Positions 12,301-21,885 of a stretch of 23,281 bases of DNA are shown here, in pieces. Every line of letters starts with the position of its first letter. Within the stretch, counting starts at the first letter, position 1. The stretch lies in contig BJKQ01000050.1 in the NCBI GenBank assembly GCA_006538405.1, forward strand, positions 1 through 23,281. Direction: 5' to 3'. The notes beneath the pieces were generated by a model. The model did no database searches. It saw nothing but the letters and a program-made list of their open reading frames with translations, and was not told the origin of the DNA. The position numbers were made by a program, and so were the translations under genes. This DNA comes from Hansfordia pulvinata (Eukaryota > Ascomycota > Sordariomycetes > Xylariales).

Positions 12301-14210
12301 CTTATAAATAAAATATATAAAAATAATTATAAAAACCTTAAGAACCTTACTTAAGTTAATATCTTAATTAAAAACTTACGCGATTAAAAGCGATAAGGGC
12401 GTTTATTATAAGGAAGCTCCTTTTTAAACTCCTTTTAATCTTTTATTTCCTTTAAATTAAGGTCGCTATAAGCTTAACGTTATCCGTTACGATAAAAGGG
12501 TAACTTTTAATACTTAAAAGAGCGACCGTAAGGGACACTTACGTTTACGCTTAACTCTTAATACGTGTTATTATAATTAAAAGGTATAAATTAAGGGATT
12601 CCGTTACGGTTCCGGACCACACCACGCGTATTCCGTAAAGCGTTAAGGCGGCGCTGATCGACACGTATTTAAGATTATAAGAAAGCGAATTAAAAAGCGT
12701 TATAACCCTTAACAGTATTAATAACGGCCTTTAAATCTTTAAAAGCTTATTACTTAATATTTAATATAATAAAGGGGCGTTAAACAGCGGGACGCGTGTC
12801 GAAACGGTAAAGGGTAAGCATATGCTTATTACGGTTAAGGCCGTGAGCGGATTAAAGCGCCTTAAAGTTATAATAACCGGTATAAAAGCGATAAAGGGCA
12901 ATATTAATATACTTTAAATATTAATATAAGTGGTTAAGTTTATTAATAAGATTAATAATAAAATTAAGGGTCGGAGCGGGATTAAAGCGATTAAAAGGGG
13001 TTTATTATTATTTAAAGTTACTGTTTAAAGCGGATTCTTATTATTACTAATAAAAGGAGAAAGTATCGCTTAAAGCGGACTTTTATTATTAATAATAAAA
13101 AAAGAAAACGTTATTTAAAGCGAACTTATATTATTAATAATAAAAAGAGAAGATTTAATTATTATAAGGCTACTTTAAAGTAAAGAGGAGGCGATAAGGA
13201 CTTATATTAAGTAAAAGGCGGCTTAAATCGGTATTAAAAGGAAGCATTCTTAAGTATATAACGGTGTTATAAGCTTAAGTTAATAAAAGCTTAAGGCTTT
13301 TATCATAGACTTAACCCGCCTTTTTAATTCGTTAAAGTAAGCGGTTCACGTTACCGAGACCGCTTAATAAGTTAATATATATAATATTAAACTACGCGGC
13401 CAGCTTATTTATTACACCCGCTTACGGCTTATAATAATTAATAAGTATTATTATAAAAGGGTTAATATAACCGATTATAAATAGCTTTATAAAAGCGGGG
13501 GAGTCCTTTTTAAGGGTGTTATAAGCAGAGTTATTATTATTAATAAAACGAGTGAAGTTATTATAAGCCTGTTTAAAATAACGGATAAGTTATAAGAAAG
13601 TAAGCTTAAAAATAATAACGCGACCAGGACCGGTATCGTTCTTAACCTTATAAGGTTACTTAATAAAGTTACTTAAATTAATAACGGCGCGGATTTATTA
13701 AAAAGCGCGTTAAAGCTTAAGTTAAGTTATTAAGGCTTAAAAGTCTTATATATAAGTTATATAACGACGTTAATATTAAGAATAAGCGTTTCCTTTATTA
13801 ATTAAGGTGTAAAAGAGCTTACTTATAATAAGGGAGCGTTTAAGATAATTAACACACACCTTAAGCTTTTCCTTAAAAAGCTCTTATTTTAAATTAAAAA
13901 AGTCACCCTTTATAAGGATACCGTTAAGGGAGCGCTTTTTAAAAGCCTTTTACTTTTTACGCTTTTTACGCTTACGCTTTTTATTTTTCTTAACTTACTT
14001 AAAGGCGTGATAATCCTTTTTAACTTAAGCGCGATACTCGTAATAATTAACTTTTTAAGCGTTAATATTATTATTAAGGTCGGTATTAAAGTCGTCACGG
14101 TGGTTATTAAGATTATTATTAAATACGTCGTTAAAATTATCGTTAAGCAAGCCGCCTTTATTAAGGCCGTTAATAACGATATTATTAAAGGGAGTAATAA
14201 TAAGTAATAT
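12300..14210. pseudogene. Unassigned coding-like remnant between pol and the 3' LTR, strand uncertain
   Basis: I do not recognise a product. What can be seen is a phase signal: the minus frame codon-aligned with plus positions divisible by 3, and its aligned plus frame, have far fewer stops than the other frames, which hit TAA about every four codons. In the minus frame nearly all stops are TAA or TAG, as from Gln or Trp. From about 14150 down to 13920 it reads as an Asn/Asp-rich stretch followed by a Lys/Arg cluster (KKRKRKKRKK) resembling a nuclear localisation signal. Its 45-bp repeat would be a 15-residue repeat containing consecutive Gln. The aligned plus reading is Val/Ile/Lys- and Leu-rich, which looks more like an antisense shadow. 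I lean to minus, which would make this an antisense gene inside the element or a captured fragment. Confidence 0.35.
12982..13159. repeat. 45-bp tandem repeat, about 3-4 copies
   Basis: Units start at 13025, 13070 and 13115 with exact 45-bp spacing, each opening TTAAAGCG and continuing with TTATTATTAnTAATAAAA. A weaker related unit starts at 12982, 43 bp earlier. Forty-five is a multiple of three, so the repeat keeps a reading frame, fitting a 15-residue protein repeat in the surrounding coding-like segment. Confidence 0.75.
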
Positions 14211-14800
14211 ATTAAAGCGGATTTAAAAAAGTAAAAAAAAGGGAGGATAACGATTAAGCGCGGATATAAAATATAAATAAAAGGTTATAAATAAAGTATT
14301 ATAAAGGGTGCGACACGGATAAGTAAAAAAGGAAAAGAGAAAAGAATAAAGGTAAAAAAGTGTAAAAGGGTAAAATATAAGGATAAAGATAAAGCGTATA
14401 AGGGCGCGACGCTTATATAACGATACGAGCCGTACTTAATTATTATTATACGGTGCGATAACATAATAACGGCCTTTACGCGTATATAAATAAAGGTATC
14501 GCGAGTTTCTTTAAAGATAAGTATATAAAAAGGGTTATTAAGTAACCATTAATAACGGTGAAAGGATAAAGGTTATAACACGGATTTAATATAAACACGA
14601 AACGGACCTTACCGGTATATATATAAGGGATATTAAGGAAATTAAAGGCCTTAAACCCGATATAAAAGGCACCGGGCTTAACACGGATATAAGCCGGACC
14701 GGATACGGATATAATATAAAGAAGAGATAAATAAGATTAAAAGGAGCTTAATAACATTTCTTTTCCCCTTTTATAAGGCTTAATTTTAAGCTAAAGGGTA
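14211..14800 (+). other. 3' internal region of the retroelement with likely polypurine tract
   Basis: No protein motif is recognised. Repeated ACGGAT/CGGAC words lie at 14576-14710. The segment ends in a purine run, AAAGGG at 14794-14799, directly before the 3' LTR, which is where the polypurine tract that primes plus-strand DNA synthesis should be. Confidence 0.4.
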
Positions 14801-14953
14801 TATTATAATTTTAGGTTACGCTTAAGCTTTCCGTTTATAAAAGAAACGATGTAAGTATAAGCCTTTTATTTCCTTTCCTCCTTCTTTTTATTATCGAGAT
14901 AAAAAACATATCGACGCTTCCTTATTATATAGCCGTAAGGCCAATTTATTATA
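14801..14953 (+). repeat. 3' LTR (153 bp)
   Basis: Begins TATTATAATT and ends TTATTATA; same length as the 5' LTR and no gaps against it. The opening TA replaces TG, a G-to-A change. Central blocks such as AAGAAACGATGTAAGTATAA and ATATAGCCGTAAGGCCA are shared. Most differences from the 5' copy are T or A in this copy, so it has taken more mutation. Confidence 0.92.
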
Positions 14954-14958
14954 GTGCG
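14954..14958. repeat. 5-bp target site duplication, right copy (GTGCG)
   Basis: Exact copy of 6551-6555, immediately after the 3' LTR. Confidence 0.88.
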
Positions 14959-17900
14959 TAACCTTAATTATTATTAAATAATAATTAATATTATTCTTAA
15001 TTATATAACTCTTTTTAATTATAAAGGCTATTATATTAAGGTTAAAGAGTCTTAAAATTAATTCTTTTTCTTTATTTAATTTAACTTTAATAAAAAGGTA
15101 AAGTAAAGGTTTAATAAAGTTAATTAACGGTTTATTCCTTTTTAAGCGAAAGGAGCTTACTTTAATATAGAAGATCTTAACTTTAATATAATTATTAATA
15201 AACTTATAGGTTTTTTTTTAATTTTAAAGGTCTTTAATAAGTATAAATATATGTATTTTAATAGTTTTTAAGTCTTTAATATTCTTAAATGTGAACACGT
15301 TATTAAAAAGGATACGTTTTAAAGGCTTTTTTAAAGGTATTATATTAAATATTTTAACGGTTAATACCTTTTTATATACTTTTTTTTTAAGGAAATATAT
15401 AATTAATTCCTTAATATTAAAAGATATTAAATTATTAAAAAGGATTAAAATAAACTTTATTAAAACGGTATATCGCGTTATATTAATAAAGCTTTCATTA
15501 TTACCGGCCTTAAGCGTTTAATTAAGGATGTTTTAAGCGGTTTTAACGGTTATAATACTTATTAATTATAACTTTATTAATTAATTAAATTAAATAAGCT
15601 TTTTAACTTTATTTAAGGTAATGTTTATAAAAGTTATTACTTTAATTTTAAGTTATTTTTAAATTAACTCGCTTATAATAACACGCTTTATTTTAATAAA
15701 GGTAATAACGCTTTTTATCTTTAATTTAATTATTATAATTTCCCTTTTTTTTATAATACCTTTAAGGCGTGAATAAAAGATTATTATTATTATTAATTAA
15801 AAAAGTAATATTATTATTTTATCTTTTAATAATAAGGTGCTTAATTAACACGGTGGCTTTTAAGTTTACGTTTATAATATTAATAATCGCTTTATTAATC
15901 TTAAGTGATAAGGATAATTATTTATATTAATTAAACCCGTGCTTTTTATAATAATAAGTTATAAGCTTTTAATAATAAGGGCCCTTAAAATAAGATTAAA
16001 GGACGTGTATTAATAAGTATTTTAAAGAGCCTTTATTCTTTTAAATTAAAGGATAAAGGGCTTAATTTAAGATAATAAAGGCCTTATTTTAATTATTTAA
16101 ACGTTTAAGTCTAAGTCGGTAAGTCTTTAAAAGGGTTAAAATTTAATAAAAGAATTCTTTATTTATTATATCTTTTAAAATATTATAAAAAGTGGTTAAA
16201 TAACCGGCTTTTTTATAAAAGTAATAAAACACGTTTTATAACCGATTTCCTTTATTATGATAAAAATTACTTATAATTTATAAGTAAGTTTAATTAACCG
16301 TTATAAGCTTATTAAGTATAATTAATATAATATTTATATTAATAAGGTACGTAAATTATTAATTAACTTCCTTTTATAAGTGATTTATATTAATTATAAT
16401 GTTATTTTTTTATTTTAAAAAAGAGCTTATATTATTATCTTAAGGCTATTAATAATAACTTAAAAACGTTACTTACTTTATAAGCTATCTTTTAAAAAAG
16501 GTATTCTTATTAAGTTTCTTTTTAATCACTTAAATATTAACCTTATCTTTTATTTTTAAGGTATTAAAGTCTTATTATTATAAACGCGATATATTTTTCT
16601 TTAATAACTTCCTTTAAGGCTTTTTATTATTAAATAAGATATTATTTATAAAGCGGTAAGATGCTTTTTTTTAAGGACCTTTAAAAGGAGTAAGTTATTA
16701 TTAAATAAGTAAGTGCTTAAAAAGTAATAACGGTTACATCGTTTTAACTTTTTATAATTATTATAATATATAACCTTTTTAATTTACTTAAAAATACCTT
16801 TAATTACATTATTATATTTAAGCTTATCATAATAAATATTTAAAAGTTTTTATTATTAATTATAATAAATTTCTTAAAACGTTTTTTTATTAATTAATTT
16901 AATAAAATCGTAAATATAATTAATAACTTTATATTTATCTTTTTTATAAATCTTTTAAATAAGTAATTAATAAGTATAAATATAAGTTATAATATTATTA
17001 ACACGCTTTAAGTTTTTTATATTATTTAAATACTTAAACTAAGTGTAAAGGTCTTTTTTAAGGTTAAAATTAATTAATTTAAACGATTCTTTTAATATTT
17101 TAATTATTTTTAGTTAAGTTAAGCACCTTTTAACGTTATAAAGGATTATATCGTGTTAATTATTGTTTTTTATAAATTTAAGTAATAAGCGTAAACGTGT
17201 TTTATTTAATGATTTTTTATATTAAACTTTTAATTAAGTAAAGATATTTTTCCTTTAAAAAAGCAGCTTTAAGTAAAGGTTTAAGTTAAAAGTAATAAAA
17301 TTAATTAAAAATTTCTTAATAATTAAGATATTAATACCGGTACCGTTATTAATAATATTAATATTAATATTATTATTAAAAGGTTAATTAATAATAATAA
17401 ATATTTTAAAAGTGGTTTCAAAATAAAAATTAAAAGTAAGTATAAAGATTTTATTATTTAAATTAACGGAGGTATCGTGTAAAGGTGGTTAAACTTTAAG
17501 TTTAACTTAACGAATTAACTAAATAAAAAGGTTTAAAAAGGTAATACGAGCCCTTTTTAATAAAATTAATGCTTAATAAAAGGGGATTAAAGGTAAAACG
17601 GATTAATTAAAATGAAAAAAGGGTATTTAAGTTATTAAATACTTAAGTATAATTTAAACTTTTAATAAGATTATTTAATATTTTTAAGTATCGTGTATAA
17701 AGAAAGGTTAAGCTAAACTTTGATAATTATAAGTGATTATTTATTTATAAATAAACGCGGGGCTTAATTTTTAATAATAATTAATAATAACTTTATAAAC
17801 ACTTTAATAAAACGGATGCTTACTTTTATTAAATTAAGGCTTTTAATAAAAATTTAATTTATAACTTTAAAAGCTTTAAGTATACCGGCACGTTTATAAT

Positions 17901-19970
17901 AATCGTTTAAGATAAAGGGGGGCGAATTAAAGCACTTTTTAATATTAATTTTAACTTTTATATTTATAAAGTTAAAGGTTTATTTAATTTAATTAAATAT
18001 AAAGCAATTTAATACCGCTTAATATTAATTATATACGTATTTAATTTATATACGCTTAAGTTATTAAAAGGCGTTATTATTACGAAGTAAAGTTATATTA
18101 ATAACTTATAATTTTAAAAAGTAATAATTACTTTTAAAAAACTTTTTAAAGGTATTATAAATAAGATAAAATAAGTATTAATTTATATATTTTTATTTAA
18201 TTAAATTAAATTTAAATAAGAATTATTAAGAAAGTGGCTTTTAAAAATAAAATCCTTTATTAAGCGTTAATTAATCATAAGGAATAAAGGCTTTTAAAAC
18301 TTAAAGTGTAAGTGATAAATAGCTTATTTAAAAGAGTGATATAATTTAAAGCGTTATAATAACCTTAATTAATAAAGCGTTAATAAGTAATATTTCTTAA
18401 ATTTTAATTTAACTTATAAGTTATTAAGCTTATAAAAAGCATTATATAAAAAGGGAATAATATTATTAATAAATTAAGTATTATATAAAACACTTAACTT
18501 TACTTTTAAAAAGGTTTAAATCCGTTTAATTAAAATAATTTAATAATAAAATTAATAAGAACTTAAATATATAAGTAAAGAAATATAAAGGCTTAAGTGT
18601 AAAAAGGGTTAAGCTATTTAAAGGAGTTAAGTAAAAGGATTCCTTTATAAAACGTATAATTCTTAATAAAAAGCTTAATTTTTTAATAAGAATCCATTTA
18701 ATTAAAAGGAAATTAATATAAAATAATAATAATTTAACGCTTGAAATAGGATTTAAAAGAGTTATATATACGTTAAATAAATAAAGAAAAACTTAAGTAT
18801 AAATTTTTATATAAAAAAAGGGGTATAAGTTTATAATTTATTTACACGAGGAGCGCGTTTTACTTTTATTTATCCTTATAAACTTTTAATCTTACCTTTA
18901 AAATAAGTATAATTAAACGATAAACTTACCATAACTTATTATAAGCTTTACGTACCTTTTAATTAATCAATAAAGGAGATTATATAACAATGTTAAAATA
19001 TATAATATTAACTTATTAATATAAATTAATAAAAAGGCGATATATCCTTTATTTACTTTTATAATTAAATAATAATAAAGGTAATATTATAATATTTATA
19101 TATATATATATTTAAATATTAAATAAATTAATAAAAAGGCGATATAAAACTTATTTACTTTTATAATTAATTAATAATAAGGAATAAGTAACGGTACTTA
19201 TATATATATAATAAAAAGTTAAAGTAAATTAATAAAAAAGCCATATATTTTTTCTTTATTTTATAATTAAATTATAATAAAGGTTACGTTATAAGGCTTA
19301 TACGTATAAAGTTTAAAAATAAAGGTAAATAGATAATAAAAAGTAATATAAGCTTTATTTATATTAATAAGTAAGTAATAATAAAGTTAATAATATTATA
19401 CTTATATACTTTAATATATATAAAAAAGTGATATATTAAATATAATATTATATTAATTATATATAAGTAAAGAGTAAGGTTAAATAAGGGCTTAAATATA
19501 ACGTTTAATAATTTATAATTAATTATATAAAGAATAATAAAGGTATAAACTCGATATTAATTATAAGATAAAGAAAGTGATATCTTTTAGCTTAAATTTA
19601 ACTTAAAATAAGTAAATAAAGTAAAAAAATAAAAGGAGAGATAATAATAGTTCAATTAGCTGGATATTAAAAGGTGAAGTTTTATATAAGTAACCTTAAC
19701 CTGATTTTAAAAAAGATAATAATAATACTTATTAATATTAACGATTAAACTTCGTTAAGCGTATTAAACGTAAGAAGCCCTTTATATATGCTTTAAATAA
19801 GACGATAAATTAATTATTATTTATAATACTTAAGGCTGTATTATAAAGCTTATTAAAACATTAATAATTATATACCGTAAGCGTTTTTAATTAAAAAAGG
19901 GTTAAGGATTAAGCCCTTCGAATAAACTGCGGTAAAAGAAAAGTGTGTTAATTATATTTTTAAAAGTTAA
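14959..19970. repeat. AT-rich RIP-degraded repeat DNA, right flank of the element
   Basis: The same TpA-laden texture as 1-6550, and more decayed than the retroelement between them. Open stretches such as 15291-15521 are composed of Ile, Leu, Lys, Asn and Phe only in the way AT-rich noise gives, so I do not call a gene. On the minus strand near 15250-15560 the aligned frame has stops almost only of the TAA type and could be an old coding remnant, but no motif is identifiable. A tandem repeat lies inside at 19021-19460. The block ends abruptly near 19975. Confidence 0.7.
19021..19460. repeat. ~101-bp AT-rich tandem repeat, four to five units
   Basis: Units start at 19021, 19123, 19224 and 19325, so the period is 101-102 bp, and a weak fifth begins near 19420. 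The first three open with (A/G)TAAATTAATAAAAA followed by GGCGATAT or a variant; the middle carries TTATTTACTTTTATAATTAA. Later units diverge, mostly by A/T substitution. It looks like a subtelomeric minisatellite that has also been mutated. Confidence 0.7.
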
Positions 19971-19975
19971 AAGCG

Positions 19976-20237
19976 TCATCCCGTTTTCGCGAATTTAAAT
20001 TGCCCGATAGACTCTGACAAGGCTTGGGCGCCGTGGATCTGGTCGTGGCTCGAGTGGAACACGATCCACCCCTCACGGAAGGCATTAAAGTTCAAAGTAG
20101 TTGCATCAAGCGCTGGACATCGTAATTTATAAAGAAAACTACGGGCCGAGGGATGTAAAATCAACCTATAAGAATTTTGATCCCGAAACTCCAGATGCTT
20201 GCAATTATTACCGTTAAGCGATTGTGAGAAAGAGCCA
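19976..20237 (-). pseudogene. Short coding-like fragment, unidentified
   Basis: An open minus frame of roughly 87 codons runs from just after a TAA near 20238 to a TGA at 19976-19978, in normal-composition DNA. It has a varied amino-acid make-up, including SYRLILHPSARSFLYKLR, FREGWIVFHSSHDQIHGA and a C-terminal FKFAKTG. There is no ATG in the frame, so it cannot be a free-standing gene as it stands. It lies immediately downstream of the nuclease-like gene on the same strand, and its stop falls at the edge of the RIP-mutated block. It could be a terminal exon or broken remnant of another gene, or 3' untranslated sequence open by chance. I do not recognise a family. Confidence 0.28.
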
Positions 20238-20251
20238 AGGTTTTATTTCGT

Positions 20252-21885
20252 TTACTCTGAACCTAAGACTGCCCTTTTATACCAAGGCCAGAAATCATTC
20301 TCTATCCATGTAGCTAATAACTGAATGCTTGCCACTAAAGAGTAGATGCCTTCGATTGTGGCCGTACTCCCAATAAATGTCTTATTATACATGATCATCC
20401 GGCCCATCCTTTCTCGGCTTTGCCATGCAGAGTTTTGGGTTGGGAGGCCAGATGGGCGCTCCGATGCCAAAAAATGCCATTCATGCCCCTGGACAATGAT
20501 GCTTGGCAAGAAGTCCAACCCGCTTGCAGCTGCGGCTCCCAACCCCGAGATGCCTGTGGTCGGGGTAACCGTCTCACACTGACGTTGAGCTGCGACCTGG
20601 ACTAACTCATCAAGACGGTTCCAGTGGGCGACTTGCCATATGCTCATCTGAGTTAATGCCTCATTCCAGCGATCAACTGGTTTGGTCTCGATACTGATAG
20701 CAATTGGACAGTGTGTAAGGGCGCTGAAGTCGGTATGGTTGACGGATCCGTGGGGACTGTCCTTGGCCAGGTTCTTAGTGGCGGCCATTTCCTCAGCGTT
20801 GACGAAGACGCAAAAGTCGATCCGTTTTCCTGGATGGTGCTGCTGTTGAATCTGCTGTGATTCGCGAGGAGTTCGTGAGGGCGTGCGCACTGACGCAGCT
20901 TCAAAAAAGGGGTCGTCGGTAGTAGAGGATGATATTGCTGATGATTGTAGTCGCACACTGGGCAAATAGGACTTAACTACCTGGGCCGTGGTGCAGACAG
21001 TCCAATCGACATGACAATCGCTCTTCCGGGGTCGGCCTTGACGGGAGAGCGCAATCTTAAGCACGTCATTATGCATCATATTCCACCGTGCCTCCTCGTG
21101 GTGGAAACGACGGCATTTCGCGGCTTCTTCCCAGATTTCTTGAACGACATTGGGGGTCGGAGTTGAACCCAAAGCGTCCCTTGAGCCTGTTGAGCATATG
21201 GATGATTGAGGATCGAGGGTCTGGAAGCTACGATCGTGTCTGGCGCGATCGAGTATCGATTCGGCGAGAGGGCCTTGGGGCAGAATGCCCCTGCCTCGTC
21301 CCATTGACTTAAGGCGATTGTTCAGGGCGAGAAGTTGATCGGAGGGGGATCGCTTATCACCATAGAAGTCGAGCTCTTCGCAAATGTCGTCGGCAGCTAG
21401 CATGCGAAGCTGTTTTGTCGGGCTTTGACGACCTCGTTTGCGGGATGTGCCGCTGGCTGAGGAAGCGTTTGTGGATGTGCTTAGTGCCGCAATTGACCGT
21501 TGATCTTCCTGCCCCCATGGGCAACATGTAAAGACGCAGGGGCAGCCATCCAGTTTAGGGCCGGCGCTGGTGTCTGATCAGGCTTGCGTGGCGTCGCATC
21601 GTTGTCGGATCCGGGTAAAGACTGCTCATGGGTCGCGTCCACTCTGGTTCTTTTCACCGGGGGAAATGGGGACATAGACGCGGGAAGAGATTTGGGAGAG
21701 GGTGGAAGCTCTGGAGATCGTTTGCGTTTTGTGGATAGAGAGTGCGCCTGCGTGTGCGCGCCGTCGGAGGGTGAATCGACACAGGGACTCGCTCCAGTAC
21801 AACCAGGTGCTAATTGAGACGTAGAAGAAGCAAGGGTGTCAAGCCACTGCAGTATGTATTGGTAATGACAATTGTTGGCAGCCAT
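20252..21885 (-). CDS. Fungal PD-(D/E)XK nuclease-like protein, two coding segments in different frames
   Basis: Two minus-strand open segments make one gene. The first runs from the ATG at 21885 (context CCTATGGCTGCC) for up to 134 codons and contains a WLDTL start motif, a Ser/Pro-rich stretch and two Lys/Arg clusters (TKRKRS, VKRTR), typical of the disordered N-terminus of this family. The second is open from about 21577 to the stop at 20252-20254. It gives SRKRGRQSPTKQLRML, GRGRGILP, a long helical region and the nuclease-like core: IDFCVF with Asp 196, HTDFSALT, then SIETK with Glu 239 and Lys 241 (numbered from the Met codon at 21403), LDFLPSIIVQGHEW and a terminal FWPWYKRAVLG. Asp plus Glu-x-Lys are the metal-binding catalytic residues of the fold and are intact. 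The family is widespread in Pezizomycotina and of unknown role; nuclear location is inferred from the basic clusters. Base use is normal, unlike all flanking DNA. Confidence 0.85.
21453..21577 (-). other. Intron or frameshift interval in the nuclease-like gene
   Basis: The upstream frame stays open to TAA at 21481-21483 and the downstream frame is open back to about 21577, so the switch lies in this overlap. No canonical GTRAGT donor is present. Removing 21535-21480 (GTCTTT to AAG, 56 nt) or 21535-21453 (GTCTTT to CCAG, 83 nt) would each restore the frame and join A-P-A to the Ser/Thr-rich segment before SRKRGRQ. A single-base indel would do the same. The sequence GCACTAAG at 21488-21481 is only a weak branch-point candidate. 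Confidence 0.5.

Larger units (their letters stand above)
6556..14953 (+). mobile_element. Ty3/gypsy chromovirus LTR retrotransposon, RIP-inactivated, full length
   Basis: The 8398-bp element is bounded by two 153-bp direct LTRs and a perfect 5-bp target duplication. Its internal domain order, read on the plus strand, is gag with CCHC knuckle, protease, reverse transcriptase, RNase H, integrase, chromodomain. That order and the C-terminal chromodomain define the chromovirus branch of Ty3/gypsy (Metaviridae), common in filamentous fungi. Every coding part is peppered with TAA codons where Gln would be expected, plus Asp-to-Asn and Glu-to-Lys changes, all explained by C-to-T mutation on one or other strand. 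It is less AT-rich than the DNA on both sides, which suggests a younger insertion. About 2.9 kb after the chromodomain is extra compared with a minimal element. Confidence 0.93.

Noticed and set aside
13910..14207. Two overlapping open stretches, minus 13910-14098 and plus 14007-14207, as separate small genes
   Set aside because: Both lie inside the mutated retroelement and have Ile/Val/Leu/Lys-only low-complexity composition. They are better explained as stop-poor frames over one decayed coding segment.
15291..15521. Plus-strand open stretch of 76 codons
   Set aside because: Made almost wholly of AT-rich codons (Ile, Leu, Lys, Asn, Phe), with no motif and surrounded by non-coding decayed DNA.
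20346..21817. Several short open frames on both strands (20346-20582, 20395-20577, 20420-20605, 20653-20958, 21088-21312, 21584-21817)
   Set aside because: All overlap the nuclease-like gene in other frames, have no family motif and are shadows of it.
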